Shown piece after piece: positions 50,051-59,996 of a DNA stretch of 64,000 nucleotides. The first letter of the stretch is position 1; each line of letters begins with the position of its first letter. The DNA is from Candidatus Synoicihabitans palmerolidicus (GTDB lineage: Bacteria; Verrucomicrobiota; Verrucomicrobiia; Opitutales; Opitutaceae): positions 310,001-374,000 of the forward strand of contig JAGGDC010000003.1 of assembly GCA_020809425.1 (NCBI GenBank). Direction: 5' to 3'. A program made the translations under genes and the position numbers. The notes under the pieces were generated by a model, which did not search any database, was not told the origin of the DNA, and saw nothing but the letters and a program-made list of their open reading frames with translations.

Positions 50051-51866
50051 GAGCGTGTCCCACAAGCGCAAGAGGTTGAAGAATAGGAGGTGCGTAAAAA
50101 TAAAGAGGCCGAACCCGGGAGGATTTCCTGGTTTCGGCACAAAAACGGCGTGTATAATTTGGTGTGAACAATACTACTGAAGCCGTCGCCCCGGAAGTTG
50201 CCCTGAAAACCTGGCTGCGTCCAGACCTGACTCCGGTCGGACCCAACAAAGATTACGCCGCGTTTCGCGATCAACTGGCGGGGCTCGACCAGTTGCTGGC
50301 CAACAGTCACTTGGAAGCGATGGCCGTGGACTTTGCCCGGGAAAACTGGCGGGGCGACGACGTGGCCGGGTTGCCGCGACACCTGCAGTTCGCGCGCAAG
50401 GCGCTGCGGGTGCATATATTGCGCATGATGCTCGTAAACATCATCTTGCGTAAACTTTCCATGCGCATCGCCTCCAGCGATCTGTTGGCCGACTTTTGCG
50501 GAGCGCGCCGGATCGACGGCATCAAGGGGGTCTCCCAAAGAAAGCGTGCGGGAGCGTGCGTCCAAATGCTTCACCGCCGGGCAGGTGCGCAGGATGAGCC
50601 AAGTCTTTATCGAGATGTGCGGTGAGGCGGACCGGACGCGCGAACTGGGACTGGCTGCGGCGCAGCCGATGGATACGTGCCTGGTGGACTCGACCTGCCT
50701 GCAGGCCAACATCCATTTCCCGGTCGACTGGGTGCTCTTTCGCGACGTGAGCCGCACCCCCTTGCTCAAGGCTGGTGAAACTGATCCGTGCAGCGGGGTT
50801 GCGGGGTCGGATGCCGAACGAGCCGCCAGTCTTTGCCAAGCAGATGAATCGGTGGTGCATCACGATGACCCACAGCCGACGGCGCCGCGATGCGAAGCGG
50901 GCCCGCAAGGGCGTGCTCCGCCAGATGAAACGCCTGCTGCGCACCATCGGCGAGCACGCCCGCGACCACCTCGCCGCCGACTACGCCCGGACCCGTTTCA
51001 GCGAGCGCCAGGCCACCCGCACCATTGCGCGCATCGACGCCAGGCTCGAGCAACTGCCGGCCGCGATCAAACAGGCCCACGAACGCATCATCGGCGCGTG
51101 ACCAGTGCCCAACGCCGAGAAGATCCTCAGCGTCTACGAACCCGACGTGCAGACCGTGGTCCGGGGCAAGGCGTCCGGGGAGGTCGAGTTTGGCAACACC
51201 CTCATGATCAGTGAGAACGTGACGGGGTTGATCACCGATTGGCAGTTGTATCAGGGAATGACTCCGGCCGAATGGCGTCAGTTCGACCAGAGCCTCGAGC
51301 GCCAGAATCAGTTCGACCTGAGCACCCCGATCAAAGCGGCGAGCACCGACCGAGGCTTCTCGACCCAACGGCTGTGCGAACGCTTGGCCGAAGCCGACAT
51401 TTATGACGCCTCTTGCCCCCGCGATCCGCAGCTGCTGCAACGGCGCATGCAGGAGCCGCAGTTCGTGGCGCTCCAACATCGCCGGGCTTCGACGGAAGCC
51501 CGCATCGCCATCATCAAGCAACGCCAAGGCAAGCGATTGAGTGCCAGAGGCTTCACGAATCGCTACCTGACGGTAGCCTGGAGCATCCTCGGTCACAACC
51601 AGTGGCTCATCGCCCGACTGCTGGCCGACCAACCACCGCAGGCCCAAGCCGCCTAAAACCACCACGCCTACTCCAACGGTGAACAATAAACCGGCTGCCG
51701 GAGGTTCCCTCATGGAAACGATCCAGGCACTGACTGCTGCGACACTGCAATTTAGCCATTAAATTGCATCTGCGCGCGCCTACATCCGCCATTGGTAGCC
51801 GGAAATCCGCTCAAAAAATCGGCTTTCCGACCCCCCTTCCAAAATCAGGGTAAATGGGACACTCTC
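50051..51866 (+). mobile_element. IS-A copy 2, inverted relative to copy 1
   Basis: Left end GAGCGTGTCCC at 50051; right end is the imperfect complement GGGACACTCTC finishing at 51866. It is 1816 bp, nearly the same as copy 1. The left neighbour is the truncated permease, the right neighbour is IS630 tail sequence starting TACATG (51867-51872). That hexamer equals the complement of 6679-6684 beside copy 1, so the two halves of the disrupted IS630 are now beside different IS-A copies. Confidence 0.85.
50164..51656 (+). pseudogene. IS-A transposase (DDE), copy 2, frameshifted
   Basis: GTG at 50164 (VNNTTEAVAPEVALKTWLRP) leads to DGIKG. There the frame changes at the same five-G run (50525-50529) as in copy 1. 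The middle frame continues without the C insertion of copy 1 through AAQPMDTCLVDSTCLQANIH to LFRDVSRTPLLKA. An extra T near 50772 then breaks it again, the next part carries MNRWCITMTHSRRRRDAKRA, and a TGA (51099-51101, Arg in copy 1) follows GERIIGA. The last part with STDRGFSTQRL and RRASTEARIAIIK is open to 51656. Copy-specific lesions show the copies decayed independently after the shared one. Confidence 0.82.
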
Positions 51867-52000
51867 TACATGGCCGCACGCGACCTCGAACCCACCCGCT
51901 ACACTTGGAAGGCCTAAGGCTCCGCCATCCTGGAGAAAATCCAACGCGCCCGCACCGCCGCATCCCTTCATTCAGTATAGTTAATTAACTCTCAGCACAC
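51867..52000 (+). mobile_element. IS630 3' tail remnant
   Basis: 134 bases matching the last part of the IS630 at 46180-46327, from TACATGGCCGCACG to the inverted repeat CTCTCAGCACAC followed by TA (52001-52002). A TAA now interrupts the coding part (KA-stop-GSAILEK). This is the piece missing from the 6679-7733 element. Confidence 0.88.
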
Positions 52001-52002
52001 TA

Positions 52003-52384
52003 GCGGCGGCTGGGAAAACGCGGACAAACCGACCCTCCCGCCCAAATCCAGCATATCGAGTCTGGCGGGCAAAGTCGGTAACGCCACGAGCGTCGCGCAT
52101 CCTTGCAAGTCGAGTCCCGTCAGCCCTGCGGGCAACACCGGTAAGGTCGTAAAGCCCGTGCAATTCCAGAGGTGCAGCCGTTTAAAGTTTGGGAAAATCG
52201 CAGCAAACCCATCCGGCAACGGACCGAGTGACAGCGAATTTCCGTCCGCTTTGTCGTCGTTTTTTCCCAGCACAATTTTGGTGACGGCAGCGCCACGTTC
52301 ACCGCGCCACTCGTCCCAGTTCGGGACACGGTCTTGTTGGCTTATCACGGAAGGCATACGAGGGGGCGAAGCGTTCATAACCAA
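52003..52384 (-). pseudogene. Leucine-rich-repeat protein fragment, 3' end lost to IS630
   Basis: From about 52384 the minus strand encodes a short lead (WDEWRGERGAAVTKIVLGKN) and then leucine-rich repeats (PNFKRLHLWNCTGFTTLPVL, PAGLTGLDLQGCATLVALPT, LPARLDMLDLGGRVGLSAF), of the LxLxxCxxLxxLPxLP type. It is cut at the IS630 inverted repeat (52000). The rest of the gene is not seen elsewhere in the window. LRRs of this type often serve protein binding in large multi-domain proteins; it may once have been linked with the FGE-like gene just upstream. Confidence 0.6.
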
Positions 52385-52407
52385 AGGAGCGACGAAGAAG
52401 AAAAAGA

Positions 52408-53493
52408 TTAGAAAAAGAAATCTTGGCGTGCGGCGACTTGCTGGTCCGCCGAAGTTTTAACGCAGGCGGGTCGCCGCTTTCCGACCGGTCGACTTGTCGA
52501 CCGGTCACCGAGGAGCAGAATGCCGGCCGGGCCACGACCATGCCGGGAGGCGAAGCGACAAGTCGCTTTGTCGAAAGCGGTGAGGCAAGTCACCCCAGCC
52601 CATGGGGACGCCCGCTCCGGCTGCGCCTCCGCTTTCTTTTTGCTGGCTGGGCTGCCGCCGCCGGACCGGGGGGCCAGACAAACTCGGAAACCCAGATCCC
52701 CGATGCGGACACCGGGATGCCCCCAGTACCGAAAGGCTGACCGGCACCTCCCGGCGGTGCTGTTCCACGTGCCGCCGCGAATCACCCGACGCTGGCTGTC
52801 GTGTGCCTCGCCTTCACAAAGTCCCTCCCCGGGCGCAACCACCCCGTCCTCTCGCTTTCGGTAAGCATTTTATAGATACACGTCGCGGCACCATTCCTCC
52901 ACGTTGCCGTGCATACCAAACAGTCCCCACGGGTGCTGCTCGACCCGGCCTCCTACCGGCTCGTCCACCGCATGGGTCTGCCCTCCTGCATTGTCCGCAA
53001 ACCACGCCACTTGGGCCAAGGCCGCAGCATCGTCACCGTTGTAGTAGCGCGTGTCCGTCCCCGCCCGGCAGGCATACTTCCACTCCGCTTCCGTCGGCAA
53101 CCGCGCCTCCCAACCCTCCGGCAACTTGCCGCTCTGGGTCAGCGCCTCGCACCACGCCGTCGCGTCGTCCCACGAGACTTGTTCAACAGGCAATCGGTCG
53201 CTTTTGAAATGGCTGGGGTCGGTCCGACGCTTCAACGCCTTCGTCCTTGTTGCAACCGCGCGCCACTGCGCCTGCGTCACCACAAAGCTGCCCAACATAA
53301 ACGCCTCCGGCAGGACCACCCGGTGGCGAAGCTCTTCCCCCGGATCTTTAGCGCGTGACCCCATCCAGAACTCACTCTTCGGTATCTGCCGAAAAAACAA
53401 CTCCGCGCCCGCGCCAAGCTCGACCCGAAAATCCGCCGCGTCCCGGGCGACCTGCCATACGATACGTCGACGCTCATCGACGCACCTCCCCAC
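52408..53493 (-). pseudogene. Formylglycine-generating-enzyme-like (SUMF1) protein, internal stop
   Basis: From 53493 the frame encodes an FGE-sulfatase domain: FWMGSRAKDPGEELRHRVVL, then FMLGSFVVTQAQWRAV, LPVEQVSWDDATAWCEALTQ, RLPTEAEWKYACRAGTDTRY and FGMHGNVEEWCRDVYL. An in-frame TAA (52870-52872) follows, after which the same frame gives the domain end RRVIRGGTWNSTAGRCRSAF, then GFRVCLAP. So one nonsense codon removes the last quarter. A basic, non-conserved tail runs to 52408. True FGEs oxidise a sulfatase Cys; many bacterial relatives do other chemistry, and no sulfatase gene is nearby. Confidence 0.78.
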
Positions 53494-53942
53494 CCGTCAA
53501 TAGTGTTCCCCCCCCATTCGGTCTGGGCCTTGGACTTGGACTGCGGCGACTTGCCGACGCTTTCGACGGGGCGTGGCGGCCCCACCCGCCGCCGCCATCC
53601 GGTGGGGCGGAGCATGGGGCCAATCGAGTGGGGGCTGGGTTTTGGATCGATCGGAATTCAACGGCGGGGAAACGTTGGCCATGAACTGAGCGAAAGCGGG
53701 TTCCACCGCAACCCCGCATGACAACTGTAATGGAATTTTGGCGGTCTCTTCCTTTTACCTTGGAATTCGGACTTGGGCGACGCCGCTCCGTCCGTAAAAC
53801 CAACCTTGCATTGAGACGACTCGTCGCTTCGCCCTGGCCACCAATACGAAGCTAGAGCGAAGTCATCCGGGGCCATGGCCTTGTCATTCCATTCCTCAGA
53901 TGTTGCTTCGCTCGGTAGGGGTCGCAAACCTCATCCTGCCGC
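53494..53942. other. Gap of 449 bases, no supported gene
   Basis: Lies between the FGE-like gene and the M29 peptidase. Open frames in several directions lack family similarity. The sequence is G/C-patchy, and I found no terminator or repeat shared with other parts of the window. Confidence 0.4.
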
Positions 53943-55073
53943 TCAGTCCTTCCCCAAAAGGTAGTCCGGATTCAACTTCTGCAGCGCCTTCGGCGCGAAG
54001 ATGCCGTCCTTGCGCACCAACTTTCCGTCGAACCAGATTTCGCCGCCGCCATATTCGGGACGCTGGATACACACCATGTCCCAATGCACCTGCGATTTGT
54101 TGCCGTTGCCGGGATTTTTGTAGGCTTGCCCGGGCGTAAAATGGAAGGATTTACCAATTTTTTCATCAAACAAGATGTCGCGCATGGGCTCTAAAATGTG
54201 CGGATTGAAGCCGATCGCGAACTCCCCGATGTAGCGCGCTCCGGCATCACTGTCCAAAATCTCATTCAAGCGTTTGGTCGACTTCACCGAGCCCGCCGTG
54301 GCGTTGACGATTTTGCCTTTGCTGAACTCCAACTTGATCCCGTCGAACGAAGAGCCGAGGTACACGGTCGGCACATTGTATTGAATCACGCCTTCGACAC
54401 TATCCTTCACCGGACAAGAAAACACCTCGCCATCCGGGATGTTGCGATCACCGCCACACGAACACGCTCCGATGCCCTTGATGGAAAAATTCAGATCCGT
54501 GCCGGGGCCCTTGATCTGCACCTTATCCGTCTTCGTCATCAATTTGTTCAGTGCTTTCATGCCCGGCGCCATGCGCGAGTAATCCAGCGTGCAGACGCGG
54601 AAATAAAAGTCCTCAAACGCCTCCGTGCTCATGGCCGCCTGTTGCGCCATTGCTCCGCTCGGCCAGCGCAGGACGACCCACTTGGTTTTGTTCACCCGGT
54701 GATCCAACACGGGCTTCATTGCCCGCGACACCGCCTGCATGCGCGCCGATGGGATGTCGGAGTTCTCAAAAATATTCTCCGATCCGCGTAGCGCGATATA
54801 AGCATCCATGTCCTGCATGCGCTTCAACTCCACCGCCGCGTGCGGGGCGTAGTCCGCCGTCTCCGCTGCCATCATCAACTCGCGGGTGACCCGAGCCCGA
54901 TGAATTTGCACATACGGCACCGCGCCCCGCGCCCGCGCGGCTCTCACCAGCGCGATCACCATCGCATCCGGCACATCAAACGCATCGATCAATACTCGCT
55001 CGCCACTCTCCAATTTCGTCGAAAACCCGGTCAGCCCAGCCGCCAAGTCGTTAAAACGGGGATCAATAATCAT
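53943..55073 (-). CDS. M29-family aminopeptidase
   Basis: 376 residues from ATG at 55073 ([20 protein letters not shown]). The family is dinuclear, metal-dependent aminopeptidases such as thermophilic AmpS/PepS. The C-terminal metal region is recognisable: [15 protein letters not shown] (Glu), [20 protein letters not shown] (Glu, His) and [20 protein letters not shown] (His, Asp). It is intact, one of the few unbroken accessory enzymes. It is probably transcribed after lpxK (84 bases apart, same strand). Confidence 0.85.
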   Translation of the reverse strand: MIIDPRFNDLAAGLTGFSTKLESGERVLIDAFDVPDAMVIALVRAARARGAVPYVQIHRARVTRELMMAAETADYAPHAAVELKRMQDMDAYIALRGSENIFENSDIPSARMQAVSRAMKPVLDHRVNKTKWVVLRWPSGAMAQQAAMSTEAFEDFYFRVCTLDYSRMAPGMKALNKLMTKTDKVQIKGPGTDLNFSIKGIGACSCGGDRNIPDGEVFSCPVKDSVEGVIQYNVPTVYLGSSFDGIKLEFSKGKIVNATAGSVKSTKRLNEILDSDAGARYIGEFAIGFNPHILEPMRDILFDEKIGKSFHFTPGQAYKNPGNGNKSQVHWDMVCIQRPEYGGGEIWFDGKLVRKDGIFAPKALQKLNPDYLLGKD

Positions 55074-55156
55074 GGAGCGAACCTATCTGCCTGCTCCCCA
55101 CCCCCGGCAAGGTAGAAAGCATGAATTTCGCCCACGATTTTCTGACGAGCCACGCC

Positions 55157-56416
55157 CTAGTTTCGACGTAGTTCTTCGAAACACAACCGCCCGACCGCTT
55201 CGTCAAAGTCGTCCGCTCCATGCAAAATCTCGATCTCCAACCGCAGGTAGTAAATCGGGATGGGACACGGCAAGGTGTCGTCAATCCGCACCGCGTCCTT
55301 CTCCGTCGTCACAATAAACTCCACCTTCTGCTCGATTCCCGCACTGAACAATTCGACAAAATCCGACGCCACAAACCGATAGTGATCCAGATACCGCTTC
55401 GCATAAACGATGTCTCCTCCCAGATCCCAAATGAACTTCTCAAAACTCTCCGGGGTCGCGATGCCGCTGAACGCACCGACACGCTTGCCTTCCAAAAACT
55501 CCAGCGGCTGACGCGTCGCCTCCGTCTCGGGCGGTTCTCCCAGCAACTGCAGATACTGCGGTCGGTGCGCGCATTCGATGACATCCACTCCCGGATTGTG
55601 ACGCTGGATCAGCTTCTCCAACTCCGTGTCTCGTCGCCCATTGCTCTTGGTCAAAAACACATAACTCGCCCGCTTCAAATGCGTGATGGACTCCCTCAAA
55701 ATCCCGCGAGGGAGCAGAAAACCGTTTCCAAACGGATTCGTTTTGTCGACCAGCAGCAGGTTCAACCTGCCTTTAAGTGGCAGGTATTGAAATCCATCAT
55801 CGAGCACCAGCGTATCACACCCAAAGCGTTTGATCGCATAAATACCCGCTTTGACCCGGTTCTTATCCACCAAGACGATCACCCCCGGTAAATTCCGGGC
55901 CAACATGTAGGGCTCGTCCCCGGCTTCCTCACTATCGAGCAATACGTTTTCTCCATCGCTCACGATCCGAGGCGGGGGTTCCGCCGTGTGACTCAGCCAA
56001 TACCACCACTTCTTCCACATCGGCGGAGCCTTGCTCTTGTAGCCTCGGCTCAGGATCGCCACCTTCCGGCCCTGATCGCGCAACGCCCGCGCAAACTTCT
56101 CCACCACCGGCGTCTTGCCTGTGCCTCCCACTGTCAAGTTGCCCACCACCACCACCAGACATCCCAAGGGCTGATCCTGCAAAACCCGATGGCGATACAA
56201 CCACCACCGCAACTTCACGATTCCCTGAAAAAGATACGACAACCCCTGCAATCCCCCCGCCAATAGCAGCGCCGACATATCATCACGCCTCCCGTAGACC
56301 ACATCGATTACGAATTGCTCAAATGAGATCAGCTTCTGTTTGAGCCACAGACTGAACATGGTAGGGACAGGAATAGGCAATTGACGGGCAAAGAGAGAAA
56401 AGGGTTTCCTCGTCAT
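55157..56416 (-). CDS. lpxK: Tetraacyldisaccharide 4'-kinase
   Basis: Inner-membrane kinase adding the 4'-phosphate of lipid A, so the cell envelope is expected to contain LPS. Open frame of 419 residues from ATG at 56416; ATG at 56359 ([20 protein letters not shown]) is an equal candidate and neither has a clear ribosome-binding site. The P-loop is [20 protein letters not shown], followed by [32 protein letters not shown] and the [20 protein letters not shown] core. It is intact and divergent from panD (26 bases). Confidence 0.92.
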   Translation of the reverse strand: MTRKPFSLFARQLPIPVPTMFSLWLKQKLISFEQFVIDVVYGRRDDMSALLLAGGLQGLSYLFQGIVKLRWWLYRHRVLQDQPLGCLVVVVGNLTVGGTGKTPVVEKFARALRDQGRKVAILSRGYKSKAPPMWKKWWYWLSHTAEPPPRIVSDGENVLLDSEEAGDEPYMLARNLPGVIVLVDKNRVKAGIYAIKRFGCDTLVLDDGFQYLPLKGRLNLLLVDKTNPFGNGFLLPRGILRESITHLKRASYVFLTKSNGRRDTELEKLIQRHNPGVDVIECAHRPQYLQLLGEPPETEATRQPLEFLEGKRVGAFSGIATPESFEKFIWDLGGDIVYAKRYLDHYRFVASDFVELFSAGIEQKVEFIVTTEKDAVRIDDTLPCPIPIYYLRLEIEILHGADDFDEAVGRLCFEELRRN

Positions 56417-56442
56417 TCTCTAATCGCGACCGTTCCCGCCGC

Positions 56443-56808
56443 ATGCAACTCAATCTACTCAAGTCCAAGATTCACCGCGCCGAGGTGACCGACCTCTCCC
56501 TCCATTATGAGGGCAGTCTCGCGATCGATCGTGAGTTCATGGATATCGTCGGCCTGCGCGAATTTGGAAAAATTCTGATCGGCAACATGGCCAATGGCAA
56601 ACGCTTCGAAACTTACGCCATTCCCGCCCCCGCCGGCTCCAAAACCATTTCCCTCAATGGGGCCACCGCTCGCCTCGGCAAACGCGGCGATTTGCTCACC
56701 ATCATGAACTTCGCCCACTTCGACGAGACCGAGGCCGCCACTTGGCAGCCCAAGGTCCTCGTCCTCGGCGAAGCCAATACCAAAATCATCAAGCGCCCCG
56801 CCGTCTGA
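56443..56808 (+). CDS. panD: Aspartate 1-decarboxylase
   Basis: Pyruvoyl enzyme forming beta-alanine for pantothenate. 121 residues, normal size. The self-cleavage Gly-Ser pair is in [12 protein letters not shown] (Ser25 region), and the active-site [10 protein letters not shown] and [15 protein letters not shown] segments match the family (usual LNGAAAR reads LNGATAR). It is intact. The other pantothenate genes are not in the window. The next gene starts 48 bases downstream, so it may be co-transcribed. Confidence 0.9.
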   Translation: MQLNLLKSKIHRAEVTDLSLHYEGSLAIDREFMDIVGLREFGKILIGNMANGKRFETYAIPAPAGSKTISLNGATARLGKRGDLLTIMNFAHFDETEAATWQPKVLVLGEANTKIIKRPAV

Positions 56809-56856
56809 AGCCGCGGCGCTCCGTTCGGCCTCCCAACCGTTTCTCCCCCATTTCCC

Positions 56857-57945
56857 ATGTCCTACAAACTGTTCATCCCCGGTCCCATCGCCGTCTCCGC
56901 CAAAACCATGCAGGCGCTCACTTCCGCGCCCATCGGCCATCGTAGCCCGGACTTTGTGGCACTCTATCAGTCCGTTCAGCCTGACTTGAAAAAACTGTTC
57001 GTCACCCAGGACCCCGTTTACCTCTCCACCTGTAGCGCCTGGGGCATCATGGAGGGCGCCCTGCGCAACGTCTGCACCAAGAAGGTGCTCAACTGCATGA
57101 ACGGTGCCTTCTCCGACAAGTGGAACGACGTCGCCCGACGCAACGGCCTCGAGGCCACCGCCCTCACATTTGACTGGGGCCAACCCGTCGACCCCGAGGC
57201 AGTTCGCGCCGAACTCAACCAGGGCGGCTACGATGCCATCACCCTCATCCACAACGAGACCTCGACCGGCACCATGAGCGACCTCGCCGCCCTCATGGCG
57301 GTCGTGCGCGAATTCCCCGAAGTCATCTCCATCGTCGATACCGTCTCTTCCTTCAGCGCGGTTCCCATCGCCAAGGACGAGCTCGGCATCGACATCATGA
57401 TCACGGGCTCGCAAAAGGCCCTCGCCCTCCCTCCTGGCCTGGCCCTTTGCTCCGTCTCCGAGCGCGCCCGCGAACGAGCCGCCTCCGTACCGAATCGCGG
57501 CTACTACTTCGATTTGCTCGAGTGCCACGCGAACCACGAGAAGGGCATGACTCCGAGCACGCCAAACATCCCCCACATCTACGCCCTCAAGTCCAAACTC
57601 GAAGACATCATGGCCGAAGGAATGGAGACCCGCTTTGCCCGTCACGCTCGCCTCAACGCCAAGGTCCGCGAGACCATCGGCGCCCAGGGCTTCGAACTCT
57701 TCCCCGCACCGGAATTCGGCTCCCTGTCCCTCAATTGTTTCACCAACACGCGCCACATCGACCTGTCCGCGCTCAATAAGACACTCAAGACCGAGCACGG
57801 GCTCGTGATCGACGGGGGCTACGGCAAACTTAAAGGCAAGGCCTTCCGCATCTCTAACATGGGTGACGAAACCGACGAGACGATTGCCTCCATGCTCGAC
57901 TCCGTCGTCACCGCCATAGCGAAAACACCGGTGCTCGCCAACTAA
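56857..57945 (+). CDS. Class V aminotransferase (serine-pyruvate/alanine-glyoxylate type)
   Basis: 362 residues, fold-type I PLP enzyme. Begins MSYKLFIPGPIAVSAKTMQA with the PGP motif near the N-terminus. The PLP lysine is in DIMITGSQKALALPPGLALC and the PLP Asp in ISIVDTVSSFSAVP. The C-terminal Arg for the substrate carboxylate is in GKAFRISNMGDETDE. The family includes glyoxylate aminotransferases and phosphoserine/soluble hydrogenase-like members; the substrate here is unsure. It is intact, with a terminator directly after. Confidence 0.88.
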   Translation: MSYKLFIPGPIAVSAKTMQALTSAPIGHRSPDFVALYQSVQPDLKKLFVTQDPVYLSTCSAWGIMEGALRNVCTKKVLNCMNGAFSDKWNDVARRNGLEATALTFDWGQPVDPEAVRAELNQGGYDAITLIHNETSTGTMSDLAALMAVVREFPEVISIVDTVSSFSAVPIAKDELGIDIMITGSQKALALPPGLALCSVSERARERAASVPNRGYYFDLLECHANHEKGMTPSTPNIPHIYALKSKLEDIMAEGMETRFARHARLNAKVRETIGAQGFELFPAPEFGSLSLNCFTNTRHIDLSALNKTLKTEHGLVIDGGYGKLKGKAFRISNMGDETDETIASMLDSVVTAIAKTPVLAN

Positions 57946-57973
57946 GCAGACCGCCAATTCGTCCCACCTTCTC

Positions 57974-58003
57974 AGCGACGAGCCAAAAGCTCGTCGCTTT
58001 TTT
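57974..58003 (+). terminator. Rho-independent terminator of the aminotransferase gene
   Basis: 10-bp perfect stem AGCGACGAGC/GCTCGTCGCT around CAAAA, followed by T6. Confidence 0.93.
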
Positions 58004-58045
58004 GGGCCCCCGGCGAAGGATTCCCCCGTTCGCGGCGTATCTTGG

Positions 58046-58738
58046 ATGAATACCCCTTCAATGATGAAAACGATCCACCTTTCCCTTCCGTTCTTCCGTG
58101 TCCTCGTCGTTGGTCTCGGCGCCATGTCCGTCGGCCCGTTGGCCCTCCACGGCCAGGAAACAGCCCTCATCTATGCGGCGCCGACTGGCTGCCCCATACT
58201 GAAAGTCGATTTTCCCGGTGGCACGGTCAGCGAGTTGGTCGAAGCATTGAATGCAACCAATCGCGGCCGGTTGAATCTGATTGTGGCTCCAGCAGCGGTG
58301 GATCTACCGGTCCCCAAGCTCAAATTGCGCGGCGCCTCCACCCATGGCCTCACCTTGGCGCGGAACGCGGTCCTGCCCGCCGGTTCTCACGTTCAGTTTG
58401 CCGCCGGCCACCAGACAACGTTTGGCGGCGATCCGGTGATGACGATCTCCGCCCCGCCGGCCAGTCCTAGTAAACTCGAGTACCGTATTTCGACCCAAAC
58501 GTTCTCCATCGCCACCATCGTCAATAAGATTCCTGCGGAAGATGTGGCTGACGCCGTGATGACCGCGTGGTCATTGGATGACCTCCATCGCCCCGAAGAT
58601 ATGAAACTGAAATTGCACCCCGCAACCAAGATTCTCACCATGACTGGCCCCGAGAGAAGCTCTCTCGGTGGCATTCGGGGTGCTGGAGTCGATCAACCAG
58701 TCGGCTTCCAACCTCTCGAATACCCCTCGTTAAATTGA
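58046..58738 (+). CDS. Secreted protein with secretin/TonB short N-terminal-like region
   Basis: 230 residues with an N-terminal hydrophobic signal (SLPFFRVLVVGLGAMSVGPL, cleavage near ALHGQ). The segment VDFPGGTVSELVEALNATNR and KLRGASTHGL resembles STN domains that begin secretins and TonB receptors. In some Opitutaceae-like genomes such proteins stand alone beside ECF sigma genes. The remaining sequence (EYRISTQTFSIATIVNKIPA, AVMTAWSLDDLHRPEDMKLK) looks like a second similar fold. It is intact, while the sigma gene following it is broken. Confidence 0.65.
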   Translation: MNTPSMMKTIHLSLPFFRVLVVGLGAMSVGPLALHGQETALIYAAPTGCPILKVDFPGGTVSELVEALNATNRGRLNLIVAPAAVDLPVPKLKLRGASTHGLTLARNAVLPAGSHVQFAAGHQTTFGGDPVMTISAPPASPSKLEYRISTQTFSIATIVNKIPAEDVADAVMTAWSLDDLHRPEDMKLKLHPATKILTMTGPERSSLGGIRGAGVDQPVGFQPLEYPSLN

Positions 58739-58801
58739 GTCTCCCCCTGCCATTCGCATTGCCCCTGCAGGTCGCTGCTCCCGGCGGCCAATCAGGGTTC
58801 G

Positions 58802-59408
58802 GTGTGGTTGGCAACCGGCTCACTCCCTTCCATTGTGGATAACGCTGCATTGCAGGCTTTGCGGTCGCATACGGCTGCACTCGCACGTGGCGACGATGCC
58901 GCCTGGCAACGGTTTCACCCGACGCAGGGCACGACCCTCCTGCGCTACCTCATCGTCGCCGCGCGTGGCGACACCCACCTAGCCCGACGAGGCCCTGCAG
59001 CAAACCTATCTAAAAATCGCCTGTAGCGGTCAGGTAACGGCCAATGTCGACCACTGGCATCACTGGCCCCTCACCGTCGCCCGCCACGCCCTCTATGATC
59101 TGCAGCGCGGCCGCCGCCGCTATTTTGATCTGCTGCGGCGGAAAACCGAAACCGATCCAGTGGTCGTTGCCCATGAAACCCTACAATCGCAAGCCAGTCG
59201 CTTGGATGCCGCGTTGGAGTGCTGCCTGCGAAAATTACCTCCCGAGATCGCTGACCTGCTGCGCGACAAGTATTTTCGGGGCCACTCGGTCGCCGAACTG
59301 TCACGGAATCGAAAAATATCAGTCAAGGCGGCTGAATCCCGCCTCACCCGCGCTCGCGCCCAGCTAGGCGAATTCCTGCAATCCCACTTTCAATCCACTT
59401 TGTCATGA
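58802..59408 (+). pseudogene. ECF-type sigma factor, frameshifted
   Basis: Region 2 begins in one frame (ARGDDAAWQRFHPTQGTTLL, YLIVAARGDTHLA) and the frame breaks near 58985. The next frame carries EALQQTYLKIA and HWHHWPLTVARHALYDLQRG, then region 4 with a helix-turn-helix: LPPEIADLLRDKYFRGHSVA, AELSRNRKISVKAAESRLTR. The order fits a family sigma-70 factor of about 200 residues. The TGA stop (59406-59408) overlaps the next ATG (59405), the coupling typical of sigma/anti-sigma pairs. The broken frame means no intact factor. Confidence 0.75.
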
Positions 59409-59786
59409 ATGCCCCGCACAACTACGAAAACCTGTTGCGTGACCTTCCCGAGACGACGACGAGCATGGAAATCGCTCGGCCTCTGATGCGCTGCCACTGC
59501 GCGCCGCGGGGGTGGCGAGGCGTCGGCATCGCGTTCGACGCGCCGGAGCCATGGTCGCCGCGTTGATGGTCTTGGCGTATTTCGGCTTGAATCTTCCAAC
59601 TGCAACGTCTCCGCCCTCCGCCTCCCCGTGCCACCACCGGCGGTGTCACTCGAGATCATAGACGACACGGCGCTTTATGCCGCCTTGGAGGGGCGCAGTT
59701 ATCTGATCACTGAAAATCCCGATGGCGGTCAAACCGTGATCTTTCTGGACGAAACTCCCCCGGCAGCGCGGCAGACGAAATCATAG
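59405..59786 (+). pseudogene. Anti-sigma-like small membrane protein, frameshifted
   Basis: Begins ATGA, overlapping the sigma stop: MNAPHNYENLLRDLPETTTS up to about 59500. After a frame change comes a single hydrophobic segment (AALMVLAYFGLNL) and a periplasmic tail (VSLEIIDDTALYAALEGRSY, PDGGQTVIFLDETPPAARQT) ending at 59786. One cytosolic part, one helix and one outer part fit an anti-sigma factor, but without sequence similarity I can call only the topology. Gene order STN protein, sigma, membrane protein supports it. Confidence 0.45.
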
Positions 59787-59996
59787 TCCGAGTCCACCCG
59801 GCTTCCCTGAGTGAAGCGGATCACCGCGGCCGTCATCCCACCCCGCTGGCCCCCTCAAATTCAGGGTATCAGGCAACTGTTTTTGCCTGCCACTTGCACC
59901 ACGATTTCGGGCAGACACAATAGTTTGCCCGTTTTTTGGTTTCTAAAAGTAAGCCTTGAAATCCCCCTCGGAGTCCCTTATTTAACTCCTCATTTT

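Noticed and set aside
53474..53803. Minus-strand open frames in the gap before the M29 peptidase gene
   Set aside because: Low-complexity arginine/proline/glycine-rich translations in all frames; no start signal or similarity.
56455..58170. A 571-codon minus-strand open frame over panD and the aminotransferase gene
   Set aside because: Antisense shadow in GC-rich DNA; both plus-strand genes have clear families.
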